NCBI GenBank assembly: GCA_024235095.1
Contig: JACKNC010000001.1
Coordinates: 434,001 to 498,000 of the forward strand
Origin: Gammaproteobacteria bacterium
GTDB taxonomy: Bacteria > Pseudomonadota > Gammaproteobacteria > Competibacterales > Competibacteraceae
Length of the DNA stretch: 64,000 bases
Reading direction: 5' to 3'
In this document: positions 1 to 9,132 of the stretch, in pieces
Layout: each line of letters begins with the position of its first letter
How positions within the stretch are numbered: the stretch's first letter is position 1
Made by a program: the position numbers and the translations under genes
Notes under the pieces: generated by a model
The model's input: the letters and a program-made list of their open reading frames with translations, nothing else
The model's database searches: none
Told to the model about the DNA's origin: nothing

Positions 1-1304
1 AATAAGCTCCAGATGGCAATTACCATACCTAAGCCAGAAAACAAAGGACGATAGGCGTAATGAATGATTACCTTCGCACTTAATTGTAACAGAAGATATG
101 AGCTTGTAAGATAGGCTAGGCTGGATAGTACCATTCCTCCCAAGAATCCGTAGGCCACGCCGATGGCACCAGCCTGCCAAGCGCCAAGTATGGACAATGG
201 CAAGGTCATCAGTAAGCTGAATAAGGCTAGCAAAGCATATAGCTTGGGTCGGCCTTGAGCCAAGATAATGGATTGAGCACCCGTACTGAACAATCGTATT
301 AATCCGGATACAGCCAATACTTCAATAAAGGGCACTGCCTCCAGCCATTTTATCCCCAACAGCACACACACCAATGGTTCAGCGGTGACAGCGATGCCTA
401 GGGCTAAGGGTGTAGCCAAGGTGATGATTAAACCGATGCTGTCCAAATAGAGTTGGCGTATCTTCTCCGTATTGCCCATAACCTTGGAGTAACCTGGATA
501 GAGCGTACGGGCGATGGGCCAGACAAGTTCGGTTGTAGGTAGGTCGGCGACTTCGCGCCCCACCTCGTACAAACCTACACTGCTCACATTGGCGAAGCGC
601 CCGATGATGAGGGAAGGACTTCGGGTAAGCAGGGCACCAAACACGCTGGCCAGCATGATCCAGGTCGAAAAACGGAATATTTCGCGCCAGCGCGCCAGTG
701 TTAAGCTCGGGCGGTAGTCGGACATTATGTAGCTTAATACCACCAGCGCCACCTGACTGCTCAAGGTGCCGATAACCAATGCCCAGTAGTTTTTCCAGAC
801 CAACGCCATGCTAATGGTGGTAGCAAAAGCCACTAACTTGGCCGCTAACCTCAGCCGGAATTCACGATCGAAACGGAGTTCTTTGCGAAATTCGACAATG
901 CCAACATTCTCAAAACCGCTGATGAACGAGCCGAGTGCCAAGACGTGGTAAATATCTACGAGTGCGGGGCTGGCATAAAATGCTGCCGCCAGTGGTGCCG
1001 CGAGGAAGATCAACAGGCCCATCAAGCTGCCGCGCAACACGGACAGAGTCCAAACCGTATTGTAGAGGCTAGTGTCCTGGCCTTTCTGGCGGATCAGGTA
1101 GAGATCGAAACTAAAGTCAAAAACCAGTTCTAGAATACTAATAATTAGACTGGCCAGGGCCACTAGACCGAAGTCAGCAGGAACCAGTAAGCGCGCCAAA
1201 ATAAGGGTGCTGATCAGCCCCAAACTACGGATGGTGAGGCGTAGCAACACCATCCAAGCCGCACTCTTGGCAAGGCGTCGGCCCATATCCCGATCAATAC
1301 TCAT
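1..1304 (-). CDS. Wzx/PST-type polysaccharide flippase, 3' end outside window
   Basis: An open frame runs from ATG at 1304 off the left edge (434 codons visible, no stop). The translation starts MSIDRDMGRRLAKSAAW and then alternates hydrophobic helices with short loops, the pattern of the MATE/PST exporter superfamily (WzxC/RfbX-like), which flips undecaprenyl-linked repeat units across the inner membrane. Early segments resemble lipopolysaccharide exporters (LVPADFGLVALASLII, then GRFANVSSVGLYEVGREVAD). The start overlaps the end of the upstream glycosyltransferase by 11 bp, so it is probably translated with it. It is the most downstream visible gene of the minus-strand polysaccharide cluster. 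Family assignment is firm; the substrate cannot be read from sequence. Confidence 0.85.
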   Translation of the reverse strand, partial: MSIDRDMGRRLAKSAAWMVLLRLTIRSLGLISTLILARLLVPADFGLVALASLIISILELVFDFSFDLYLIRQKGQDTSLYNTVWTLSVLRGSLMGLLIFLAAPLAAAFYASPALVDIYHVLALGSFISGFENVGIVEFRKELRFDREFRLRLAAKLVAFATTISMALVWKNYWALVIGTLSSQVALVVLSYIMSDYRPSLTLARWREIFRFSTWIMLASVFGALLTRSPSLIIGRFANVSSVGLYEVGREVADLPTTELVWPIARTLYPGYSKVMGNTEKIRQLYLDSIGLIITLATPLALGIAVTAEPLVCVLLGIKWLEAVPFIEVLAVSGLIRLFSTGAQSIILAQGRPKLYALLALFSLLMTLPLSILGAWQAGAIGVAYGFLGGMVLSSLAYLTSSYLLLQLSAKVIIHYAYRPLFSGLGMVIAIWSL

Positions 1305-2379
1305 TAGGCACCAAAACCCTAGGGACAGAAGACCGGAGAGCCTCATGATAGACCGCAACGATCCGCTCGGCGATAGCTGACCAGCGCAGGTCATGTACTG
1401 TATCACGGCAGACCGTGGATGATGGTGAAGAATCCAGGAAGCGCTGTATCCCAGCTCGAATGGCTGTGCTGTTTTTAGGATTGACCTCTTGCCAGCAGGC
1501 AGGAGGGAAGTTCTGGTCAAAAGCATGGTAAAGAGTACAGACCACTGGGGTACCGGTAGCTAGAGCTTCCAAGGCGACATTGGGCGTTACTTCCGTATAG
1601 CTAGGTATCAGCACCGCTTGGGCGGCCGCGAAGGCGGAAACATAAAATGGGTCATTCTGTGCATATGTTCCCAGGTAGTGTACTTGCCCAGCTCCTTCCT
1701 TCAGGCAGGCATCGAGATAACTCTGCTGAGATTTTCCCACTGCACCGAACAGGACGAGGTCGACTTCCAGCCCACGTACAGCACGCACCGCTCCGAGTTG
1801 ATTTTTCTCCGGACTCAGCGAAGCCGACATCAAGACAAAAGGGCGTCTACTCTGCCACGTTTTCAGAAATAGGGCAGGGTCGGCAGAGAAAAAAGCATCG
1901 TGGATGCCATTGGGGATGATATGGATGCGCTCGACATTGATACTGAAATTATTGCGTATAGCATTAGCCTCATTCTGCCCAAGAGCAATGATCCGCTCTG
2001 CTCCCGCAAAAGCGGAGAAGCTTTGTCCCCAACTCGTGCTTAGCTGGTAGCTAGACAGGTAACGTATCAAGATGTGCAACAAGCGATCACGCCAGCCTTC
2101 GAAACGGTTGTAAGGTAAACTTAGCACTGAGGAGAGCACTACCGGAACACCAGCATCACAGGCGGCCTCAACAATACGATGGTTACCCGAGCCAGTGCAG
2201 AAGACATGCAAGAGATCAAAATCGGTTAGACAGTCCGTATTGATATCGAACAGACGCGATTCTACTCCTAGCCCACTCAGAGCGACGAGAGTATTATGAA
2301 TCTTATTTTGTACACCACCCTGACGCTGCCATAGCATAGGATATGAAATCAGGCCAACCTTCATCTTATTTGAACACAA
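1294..2379 (-). CDS. Glycosyltransferase family 4 (GT-B fold)
   Basis: This is a 361-residue protein of ordinary length for a GT4 enzyme. The C-terminal half has the Glycos_transf_1 signature: MSASLSPEKNQLGAVRAV starts the donor domain, and an EX7E motif appears in SYTEVTPNVALEALATGTPVV. GT4 enzymes transfer a sugar from a nucleotide- or lipid-linked donor with retention, usually at the inner face of the membrane during repeat-unit assembly. No membrane segment is evident. It lies between the toroid-like gene (33 bp upstream) and the flippase, whose start it overlaps, so it is part of the same operon. Donor and acceptor are unknown. Confidence 0.88.
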   Translation of the reverse strand: MCSNKMKVGLISYPMLWQRQGGVQNKIHNTLVALSGLGVESRLFDINTDCLTDFDLLHVFCTGSGNHRIVEAACDAGVPVVLSSVLSLPYNRFEGWRDRLLHILIRYLSSYQLSTSWGQSFSAFAGAERIIALGQNEANAIRNNFSINVERIHIIPNGIHDAFFSADPALFLKTWQSRRPFVLMSASLSPEKNQLGAVRAVRGLEVDLVLFGAVGKSQQSYLDACLKEGAGQVHYLGTYAQNDPFYVSAFAAAQAVLIPSYTEVTPNVALEALATGTPVVCTLYHAFDQNFPPACWQEVNPKNSTAIRAGIQRFLDSSPSSTVCRDTVHDLRWSAIAERIVAVYHEALRSSVPRVLVPNEY

Positions 2380-2411
2380 ATATTTTCTTATTAATAATCA
2401 GTAAGTTGTTT

Positions 2412-3557
2412 CTAAATCCGCTTGAGTGGGCGTCCTTCGCTCATCTCCAGCATTAACCCGTCCATGAAAAACTTGGTTGCCCAGTTCGGATAACGGAAGC
2501 GCATGTAGTCACCATTGATTGGGTAGGAACCAGCCATAGCCCCGCGTATACCAGGGTGGGCGGTTGCAAGATCCTGCAGGGATCTATTAAAGCAGTTAAT
2601 CCGGCGAGCATGTTCCACCAGCGTTTTGTCACCCGTGATATGCGACAGGCGCATCCAGTTGATCGCCATTTGTGAGTTACCAGTCACACAGGTCCAACGG
2701 GTATTACCCGGCTGCCATCGTGGTGTCAGCGATCCGGGTAGGGAACCATCTTGGCGCTGGTTGGATATAACCTTGCGCGCCATGTCTTGCCCACACGCGA
2801 TAAAATCTTCGCGACCAGCAATGGCTCCAACTTCAAAGATACCACGGATGGTATAAGCAATAGTATGGATAATTGCAGTCTCAGCTTCACTCAGGCAGTT
2901 GTCGGGTATCCAGCCATTATCCTGCGCTGTGCCCAGTGCCCAGCTGACGTTAGCCACAGCGGCATCGATGTAATGTTGCTTCTCCAAGGCTACGCCGGCT
3001 TGGGCCAAGGCAAAAGCAGAGCGGGTATTGTAAGGGTTAATACTACGAGAGGAAAAAGGTGATGAGAAACGCCGCCAGCACCCATCCGCATCCTGAGCAG
3101 CTACCAGCCAGTCCGCAGCCTTAACCAAGGCGGTACGTAAAGTTTCATCGCCGCTTTCGATCCAGGCGCGCGTCCAACCGAATAAAACTTGACCTGTGTT
3201 GAAGATAGTAGGAACAACCACTTCAGCATCCATGCGCCCGGCACGCACACCGCCTTCCAGCAGTTGTTCACGCGCCTCCCATCGAGCCATACGCAGGGCG
3301 CGCTCAGCATATTCAGGCTGTTGGTAGTGTTGAGCGTAGTCATACAGAGTGGGGATAATGTAGCCGGTAGTCTCTGGATAAGAAGCATGCCAGCGCCCTA
3401 GCTTGATGTCATAACTATGCGCTACGCCGTCATCCGGTGTGGCGTCTTGAGCACGGGCCAACCAAGCAGCAGCAGCCTCCAAGTGCTGTTCTATTGATTG
3501 CAGTTTAAAACGGCCGCCACCCAGTTTATCTCTGATGGTTGCAATCAAGTATCGCAT
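2412..3557 (-). CDS. Alpha/alpha-toroid-like protein of a polysaccharide cluster
   Basis: This 381-residue soluble protein has no signal peptide. Repeated helical-hairpin elements with aromatic, Gly- and Asp-rich turns (YPETTGYIIPTLYDYAQ, NTGQVLFGWTRAW, AQDADGCWRRF, RQDGSLPGSL) resemble the alpha/alpha toroids found in terpenoid cyclases, glucuronyl epimerases and some glycoside hydrolases. I do not see a complete catalytic signature for any one of these (no DXDD cyclase motif). Its place between an ATP-grasp gene (5 bp upstream) and a GT4 gene suggests a role in making or editing a polysaccharide. A carbohydrate epimerase, lyase or hydrolase is more likely than a terpene cyclase, but this is inference. 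Confidence 0.6.
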   Translation of the reverse strand: MRYLIATIRDKLGGGRFKLQSIEQHLEAAAAWLARAQDATPDDGVAHSYDIKLGRWHASYPETTGYIIPTLYDYAQHYQQPEYAERALRMARWEAREQLLEGGVRAGRMDAEVVVPTIFNTGQVLFGWTRAWIESGDETLRTALVKAADWLVAAQDADGCWRRFSSPFSSRSINPYNTRSAFALAQAGVALEKQHYIDAAVANVSWALGTAQDNGWIPDNCLSEAETAIIHTIAYTIRGIFEVGAIAGREDFIACGQDMARKVISNQRQDGSLPGSLTPRWQPGNTRWTCVTGNSQMAINWMRLSHITGDKTLVEHARRINCFNRSLQDLATAHPGIRGAMAGSYPINGDYMRFRYPNWATKFFMDGLMLEMSEGRPLKRI

Positions 3558-3561
3558 ATTC

Positions 3562-4752
3562 TTATCCTTTTAGTTTCACGCGGCCAAATGACGTTGCCAT
3601 AGGCAACCACTTGTTTATGCCTTGTTTGAGGCGTTCACGCAAGACCTCATATTCCAAACCTGGACATGGATCGTTCCAGCGCCAGTAGGCGTCTACTACC
3701 CGTACCGGTCCGAGATCAGGAGGCCAAGTAGAACCGGTGATTGCCTCGGCCCAACCATCGGTAACGGGTTCACGCCAGATCCGTGCTTCAGACAAGATTT
3801 CCGATTGCGGCAATGCTAACCCTGCCTCGTCGCAGAATTGAATCCAAGGCAGGTTGACGCCATTGATCGTAGCCACTTCATGCTGGAAGTCGGTGCGCGC
3901 AACGGTCGGTTCAATCATCAGCAGACGGTCGCTCGGGCCATCCTGCTTGAATTCGATGCCGCCCATACCGATGAAACCGACAGCAGCAAAAAAATCCTCC
4001 GTAGCAGCAATGAGTTTCTCCTGAAACTGCCGAGCCACTGTGCAGCTAGCTGTACCGCCTACTTTGGGTGGCCAAGAGCGTAGCTTGCGGCCAACGAAAG
4101 AAGCCAGTGCACCAGCCTTACTGCGATATTGCAGGCAGAAATAAATATCGCAGTCTTCACCCTGAATCCACTCCTGCACTATCATTTCGGCCATTACCGG
4201 CGCGATCTCCGCATATAGCCGATGTACTTCGGCTGCATCCTGCACAATGTAGCCCTTTTTGAAGCGGGTACCATAATTGTAATTTTTGTAAGCAGGTTTC
4301 AGGATGCAAGGGAAGCGCAATTCGGCCAGCCGTTTCAGATCGTCAGCATTGTGCAAGGTAAGCGAACGAGGTAGCGGAGCCTGATACCGCACGGCTAAGG
4401 TGTGGAAACGATCCTTGTCCATCAGGGACATCAGCATATTGTGCTCCGGCAATTGGATACGGCATACAGCCTGGATGGCCATACGGTGCTCAGAGACAGT
4501 CCTGACCGTGGCCTCCTGGGTCAGAAATAAGATGGGGGGCGTAGGTTCCTGCCGGGCTAAATCAATGATCTGTTCGACGAAGCGTGAGCCGGATAAGGTA
4601 TCAAATAATACCTTGCGTCCATAACGCGAGCGCATACCGGCTTGGTTAGCGGTAGTGTCGATACAAACACAGTTAACCCCCTGCGGTGCGAGGCTGCGTA
4701 ACACGCCCAAACCGTTGAGTTCAAGTCCAATGATATAGGCGGAGGGAGTCAT
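3562..4752 (-). CDS. ATP-grasp superfamily ligase
   Basis: A 396-residue protein is predicted from the ATG at 4752 (MTPSAYIIGLELNGLG), chosen because the Rossmann-like pre-ATP-grasp strand starts there; an in-frame ATG at 4791 adds 13 residues that look non-conserved. ATP-grasp elements are visible: ILKPAYKNYNYGTRFKKGY (nucleotide-binding lysine and small loop), MIVQEWIQGEDCDIYF, and GMGGIEFKQDG with LLMIEPTVART as the metal/ATP-binding end. The last segment lacks the usual Asn after Glu (EPT in place of EIN). Such enzymes form amide or peptide-like bonds from carboxyl-phosphate intermediates. In this cluster it may add an amino acid or amine to a uronic acid of the polysaccharide (inference). 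Five bp separate it from the toroid gene. Confidence 0.75.
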   Translation of the reverse strand: MTPSAYIIGLELNGLGVLRSLAPQGVNCVCIDTTANQAGMRSRYGRKVLFDTLSGSRFVEQIIDLARQEPTPPILFLTQEATVRTVSEHRMAIQAVCRIQLPEHNMLMSLMDKDRFHTLAVRYQAPLPRSLTLHNADDLKRLAELRFPCILKPAYKNYNYGTRFKKGYIVQDAAEVHRLYAEIAPVMAEMIVQEWIQGEDCDIYFCLQYRSKAGALASFVGRKLRSWPPKVGGTASCTVARQFQEKLIAATEDFFAAVGFIGMGGIEFKQDGPSDRLLMIEPTVARTDFQHEVATINGVNLPWIQFCDEAGLALPQSEILSEARIWREPVTDGWAEAITGSTWPPDLGPVRVVDAYWRWNDPCPGLEYEVLRERLKQGINKWLPMATSFGRVKLKG

Positions 4753-4822
4753 TATCTGATGGTTATTCTGTTCGAGGGGCGGTGCATACAAGAGACGACG
4801 GTAATTTTAGCACGGGTTGTGA

Positions 4823-5752
4823 TTATGGCTGCTCGAAACAGTCGTTGATGATGCGTTGAGAGAAGATGTGCGCTCCTTTAGGAGCGAGATGATCCATATC
4901 GCTGAAATAATCCGGTTGGTCAGCATAGAGCGCGTTGTAGGCCAACAACCGGAGGTTGAGCCGTCGCGCCTGTTCTGCAAACCAAATGCGCACAGCCTGA
5001 TAGTTAGGTGAGTCGACATAGTGCAGGTATGTGGAAGTGACCGGGAATTCTACCATGCATGTTTGAATGCCCCGGTTCCGTAAATTGCTGAGGAGCGATT
5101 GGTAATCTGCGGCGAAGGGGTGGACGGCAAAATCGCTCATAGGAATATGTAAAGCAGCCCGTTCGCGCGCTTTCTGCTCTTGTGCTTCTGTAGTTAGGGC
5201 AATCCAATTATCGTTGCCTTCGATCCAGCCACTAGCGTGAAAACGTGTACGACTGGCGAAGGTTCCTTTGCGTAGCCATACTTCCCAATAGGCTAGAAGC
5301 TTGGGCCGATGGTAACCGCTCAGAGTGCGCAGGTTGATGGTATCCAGTTCTTGGGGAGACCGCCCGAATTGTTCGTTGTAGCCTAGCATCTGTTTAGCGC
5401 GGTACTTGGCAAACATGTGCGCATCAGCCTGTACAATCGCTCGTGTAAGCTCAGTACGCGCCAGTAATACATTTATTTTGTATGCTAAAGTGTCGATGCT
5501 TTCGCCTGGGAAAGCCAAATTAACCCAATCCTTCGGCGGTTGAAAACCTAGAGCCATATGTGAATCACCAAAGCCTGCTTGTAAAGCTGTAGTCATTTGA
5601 AACAGGCGCAAATGAGTAGGCAGATGATCATTGGGTTCGACGTGGGTACGTATCAGCCATTCCGTTGCTACCAGTGCAAACACACATAACCCAGTAAGCA
5701 AGGCTAAGGTGGTAAGGACATAGGATTTAAAACTGGAAGTACAGAAATTCAC
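4823..5752 (-). CDS. SGNH-type (AlgJ/AlgX-like) membrane-anchored O-acetylation partner
   Basis: The protein has 309 residues with one N-terminal transmembrane anchor (about residues 10-31). A block I GDSH motif lies at residues 62-65 (Ser64 the likely nucleophile) and a C-terminal DxxH block at 285-288 (Asp285, His288) in SDMDHLAPKGAH, followed by the Gly/Ala-rich helix typical of SGNH hydrolases. Such proteins are the periplasmic partners of MBOAT acyltransferases in alginate and peptidoglycan O-acetylation. The start overlaps the end of the MBOAT gene by 26 bp, so the two are almost certainly co-translated as a pair. Sequence identity with AlgJ/AlgX looks low, so the polymer modified is unknown. 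Confidence 0.72.
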   Translation of the reverse strand: MNFCTSSFKSYVLTTLALLTGLCVFALVATEWLIRTHVEPNDHLPTHLRLFQMTTALQAGFGDSHMALGFQPPKDWVNLAFPGESIDTLAYKINVLLARTELTRAIVQADAHMFAKYRAKQMLGYNEQFGRSPQELDTINLRTLSGYHRPKLLAYWEVWLRKGTFASRTRFHASGWIEGNDNWIALTTEAQEQKARERAALHIPMSDFAVHPFAADYQSLLSNLRNRGIQTCMVEFPVTSTYLHYVDSPNYQAVRIWFAEQARRLNLRLLAYNALYADQPDYFSDMDHLAPKGAHIFSQRIINDCFEQP

Positions 5753-7283
5753 TGTAGTTTCCGATCAGCAACCAAGTAAGCGACACGAAACCAAGAATGG
5801 CGATAAAAACAGTATTAAAGCGACTTGGCATCCAGCGGTACCAACCCCAATGCAGGGCCAGTGGATGTGCGGTGTAACCATCCAAGGTAGGTCGAAATTG
5901 CTCCATGATTTGCTGGGTGTTAGGCATAAGCCAGATCACTATAGCCAGTCCAGTTAACCAGATGAGACCGCTTGACCAAGGGGCCAAGTCATGATTGAAC
6001 ATGCCATCGAAGGTTACACTCCAATCGGCCAGCCAAGGAGTCAAATCAGCCAGTCGGCTTGGTAGGGACAACCCATTCAGACCAAACATTGCACCTAGAA
6101 TTTCTGATGCAGCAGAATAACTCTCTGCACGAAAAGGCACCCAGGCTAGAGTGACTGCAAGGAAAGTAAGTGCGATTGTCAGTACTTTACGCCAGCCATA
6201 CGCCGGATTAATAGAACAGCCACGCTGATTAAGAAAGGTGTGCCAAATATGGTTTGCCGCCAAATAAAAACCATGCAATCCACCCCAGATCACGAAGTTC
6301 CAACTTGCACCGTGCCACAGTCCACCTAAGAGCATGGTGGCAAATAGGTTGAAATGACGCCGGATAGGTCCTTTACGATTCCCACCCAAGGAGATATACA
6401 GGTAGTCACGCAAGAATCTCGACAGAGTCATGTGCCAGCGGCGCCAGAATTCGATGATATTGTGAGATTGATAGGGCGAATAAAAATTGATCGGCAGGCG
6501 CACTCCAAACAGCAATGAAAGCCCTACTGCCATGTCGGAGTAGCCGGAAAAATCGAAGTAGATCTGAAAACTATAGGATAGCCCCCCCCCCCAAGCCTCA
6601 AACAGGGTAAGTGCTACGCCAGCCTGAGCGGCGTTGAATACTGGCGTAGCATAGATTGCGATGCCATCAGCAAGCACTGCCTTTTTAAACAAACCGATAG
6701 TGAACACCGTTAGCCCCACGGCTAAATTTTCCCAATTCAATCGATAGGTTTCTGCATGGGCAAACTGTGGCATCATTTCTTTATGGTGCAAAACTGGGCC
6801 GGCAATAAGATGTGGGAAATAGGTAACAAATAAGCTGTAGTTGATAAAATTCAGTTCCTTAGCCTTACCACGATAAGCGTCGACTAAAAAGGCAATTTGA
6901 GTGAAGGTGAAAAAAGAAATTCCTAGTGGTAAAACTATTTCTGCAGTGGACAGATTTGTACTTAATATAATGTTAGCGTTTTCGATGAAAAAATTAGCGT
7001 ATTTGTAATATCCCAGTAGAGTAAGGTCGCCGATGATGCCCAATATCAACAATTGCTTGCGGCACTCCTCTCTCACTAAGGCACAGCCAATTATGTAGTT
7101 AAATAGGATGGAACCGACTAATAGGCTTAGATAGATTGGGTTCCACCAGCCGTAGAAAAATAGTGATGCAGCTACTAACCAAACTATAGTAGCCCGCTGC
7201 CAACCACTTGCACCAATTACATAGAATACTAACAAAACTATTGGCAGAAAGCCAAATAAAAAATTGAGCGAATTAAATAACAT
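5727..7283 (-). CDS. MBOAT-family O-acyltransferase (AlgI-like) with a G11 tract
   Basis: A 518-residue polytopic membrane protein. MBOAT signatures are clear: FQIYFDFSGYSDMAVG around residues 240-255, PINFYSPYQSHNIIEFWRRWH, and GLWHGASWNFVIWGG, whose His324 is the conserved MBOAT histidine. The family moves acyl groups from a cytoplasmic donor across the inner membrane to a polysaccharide, here presumably handing them to the overlapping SGNH protein. Residues Trp231-Gly234 are encoded by T followed by eleven consecutive G (plus-strand C run 6582-6592). A tract of that length is prone to slippage, and gain or loss of one base would abolish the protein. The reading frame is intact in this copy. 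Confidence 0.9.
   Translation of the reverse strand: MLFNSLNFLFGFLPIVLLVFYVIGASGWQRATIVWLVAASLFFYGWWNPIYLSLLVGSILFNYIIGCALVREECRKQLLILGIIGDLTLLGYYKYANFFIENANIILSTNLSTAEIVLPLGISFFTFTQIAFLVDAYRGKAKELNFINYSLFVTYFPHLIAGPVLHHKEMMPQFAHAETYRLNWENLAVGLTVFTIGLFKKAVLADGIAIYATPVFNAAQAGVALTLFEAWGGGLSYSFQIYFDFSGYSDMAVGLSLLFGVRLPINFYSPYQSHNIIEFWRRWHMTLSRFLRDYLYISLGGNRKGPIRRHFNLFATMLLGGLWHGASWNFVIWGGLHGFYLAANHIWHTFLNQRGCSINPAYGWRKVLTIALTFLAVTLAWVPFRAESYSAASEILGAMFGLNGLSLPSRLADLTPWLADWSVTFDGMFNHDLAPWSSGLIWLTGLAIVIWLMPNTQQIMEQFRPTLDGYTAHPLALHWGWYRWMPSRFNTVFIAILGFVSLTWLLIGNYSEFLYFQF
6582..6592. repeat. Homopolymeric C11/G11 tract inside the MBOAT gene
   Basis: Eleven consecutive C on the plus strand (G on the coding strand) encode part of Trp231 and Gly232-Gly234 of the acyltransferase. 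It is the longest mononucleotide run I noticed in the window. Runs of this length in genes for surface modification are typical contingency loci in other bacteria; here that is inference. Confidence 0.95.
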
Positions 7284-7300
7284 AGGTTTAGTATTGTCTA

Positions 7301-7993
7301 TTACCAGTGACCTGCCTGCTTCAATTTTTTGCGGAGACCGGGTAATGGATAACCAAGTTCGTAGGCGCGGATAGCATATTTTTTGGAGCTAGCGAAATCT
7401 TTCAATTCGAAATACAATAAACCCATATTGTAGTGTAGCTCAGCGGAATTAGGCATAATCTTTTCGGCTTCTTTGTATTTTTGTTGGGCAGGTACCAGCG
7501 CACCAGATTTATGTAAGTAAAGACCAAAGAGCAACCAAACATTGCCATCGTTCAGCTTGAAGTTTAGTGCCCTTTGAAGATAGCATTCAGGATATATATC
7601 GCTTTTCTTATAAAGATTAGTTTGCTTAAAATAATAATTTATAAGTGAGTATAATGCCCGATGATGGTTTGGAAATGCTCTTAAGGTATAGTCGATATCA
7701 CCTATTGGATTTTTTCCCGTGGTTTCACCGCTTTCCAAGTATTCGACTTTTGGCGTGAAGTGATGTTGTTCAACAATTTTCAAAATATTTCCTCGATGAT
7801 TAGGATTTGTATAATCATAGGGTCCATAACCCTGCCCTTTTCCTTGGCAGGGTGCTCCAGAAAGGGTATTGCCTACCCACGGCGCAGAATCCTTCGGCAA
7901 AGGTGGTACCGTGGCCCACACTTGCAATGGTGATAGCATTAATGAAGCTTCTAGAAAGATAAACCAAAAAATTCGATTAGCTATACTTTGCAT
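7301..7993 (-). CDS. Exported TPR-repeat protein
   Basis: This 230-residue protein starts with a plausible signal peptide (hydrophobic stretch near residues 8-25, likely cleavage after VWA at about 27), so it should act in the periplasm. The C-terminal half has tetratricopeptide-like helices: the segment with NDGNVWLLFGLYLHKSGALV and the following NSAELHYNMGLLYFELKDF fit TPR spacing. It is encoded 17 bp upstream of the MBOAT gene and in very AT-rich DNA. TPR proteins in alginate-type systems (AlgK) act as scaffolds for polymer passage or modification complexes; whether this one does is unknown. It has no lipobox, unlike AlgK. Confidence 0.7.
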   Translation of the reverse strand: MQSIANRIFWFIFLEASLMLSPLQVWATVPPLPKDSAPWVGNTLSGAPCQGKGQGYGPYDYTNPNHRGNILKIVEQHHFTPKVEYLESGETTGKNPIGDIDYTLRAFPNHHRALYSLINYYFKQTNLYKKSDIYPECYLQRALNFKLNDGNVWLLFGLYLHKSGALVPAQQKYKEAEKIMPNSAELHYNMGLLYFELKDFASSKKYAIRAYELGYPLPGLRKKLKQAGHW

Positions 7994-8036
7994 TAAAATA
8001 ATTCCAAATAATCCAAAACTATATCCAAATATTTCA

Positions 8037-9131
8037 TCAAAAATCTCTCAAAATTCTTCTCATAAAAACTTTCGCGATGGATTTTAACCGATGGTAATAA
8101 CTAGCAAGCTTACGGCCTCCAAAATGATGGATAGCAGACATCAAACCTTCCAGGGTGCGTGGATTAAAAGCAATAATGCCATATCGTTCACGGCGATCGC
8201 TCATCCAGTCCCGCTTGTAGGGATCATCACCGATAAGATAATCGACTTCATGGACCTTATCTTCATCAATCACCTGTTGCATAAGCGCCGTAGTCAACAC
8301 CGATCCTGCTGATAAACGTGCATAGTCCTGATGATAGGCAAGTTTGACAATATAGGCTATGCCGCCCGTTACCAACCATAGTTGAGCAGCTAATGGCTGT
8401 TCCTCCAATCGCATCACGCCTAACCTCAACCAACCTTCTCGAGCAGCCAGGCGACAGAGTTCTGGAATGAAATCGGGAAAAGGCTCCGGGCGCTTCCAAC
8501 TATGATTGTAGACCATAACAAAATCCGCAATCATTGATTCAAGCTTATCATCGGACTGCGTTTGAATATCAAGGCGATAGCCGGGCAGCTTTTGCAGCCG
8601 CTTTCGCGAACGAACTATAGTGTTCCGCAATTGTGAAGGGCGTTCTGCAAAATAATCTTCAAAATTTTGCTGATTGACTTTTAAATACCAATTGCCAAAG
8701 CAGAAGTATTGATCAGCCCACCATCCTGCATTTTGTAAGCCCATCAATAGTCCAGTGAAAAATGGTGTATCCGGATCCAGGGGGCGAAGATTCATTTTTA
8801 TCCAGGGAGGATTTTCCTGTGTCAACGCCGTAATAAAGTGAGCAATCTTATTTTCATCTATTTCAGGTACGCCCAGTGGCCCGAACAAAGGTGTATAAAA
8901 ATTCGCCAAGCTATGCAGAGTGCGAGGTTCCTCGCTGACAACCTTGCACGGAAGACATGGCGCATATACATCGTCGGCTGCACCCAGTGGAAAAACTCGA
9001 ACTTTTGTTCCATCGGGCAAAGATGTACGCGCTAACAGTTCAAACCATTGTGGCGTCAGATGGATATCATCTATTGGTCTATCACCAGAAGTAGTTTTTA
9101 GAGATGAACACCACTCAATGCAAAAGCTCAT
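8037..9131 (-). CDS. FemAB/BioF2-type GNAT acetyltransferase of a polysaccharide cluster
   Basis: A 364-residue protein. The second half has the Acetyltransf_6 (CelD/BioF2-like) layout seen in FemAB-related proteins: FVMVYNHSWKRPEPFPDF, then LRLGVMRLEEQPLAAQLWLV, AYHQDYARLSAGSVL, and EVDYLIGDDPYKRDWMSDRR near the C terminus. This family is common in exopolysaccharide and exosortase-linked loci and is thought to transfer acyl or aminoacyl groups to sugars or peptides; the exact reaction is not established. It starts one base after the stop of the upstream glycosyltransferase, so the two are translationally linked. No signal peptide is seen, indicating a cytoplasmic enzyme. Confidence 0.75.
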   Translation of the reverse strand: MSFCIEWCSSLKTTSGDRPIDDIHLTPQWFELLARTSLPDGTKVRVFPLGAADDVYAPCLPCKVVSEEPRTLHSLANFYTPLFGPLGVPEIDENKIAHFITALTQENPPWIKMNLRPLDPDTPFFTGLLMGLQNAGWWADQYFCFGNWYLKVNQQNFEDYFAERPSQLRNTIVRSRKRLQKLPGYRLDIQTQSDDKLESMIADFVMVYNHSWKRPEPFPDFIPELCRLAAREGWLRLGVMRLEEQPLAAQLWLVTGGIAYIVKLAYHQDYARLSAGSVLTTALMQQVIDEDKVHEVDYLIGDDPYKRDWMSDRRERYGIIAFNPRTLEGLMSAIHHFGGRKLASYYHRLKSIAKVFMRRILRDF

Positions 9132-9132
9132 A

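Noticed and set aside
2412..3557. Terpene cyclase assignment for the toroid-like protein
   Set aside because: No DXDD or equivalent cyclase motif, and the context is polysaccharide synthesis.
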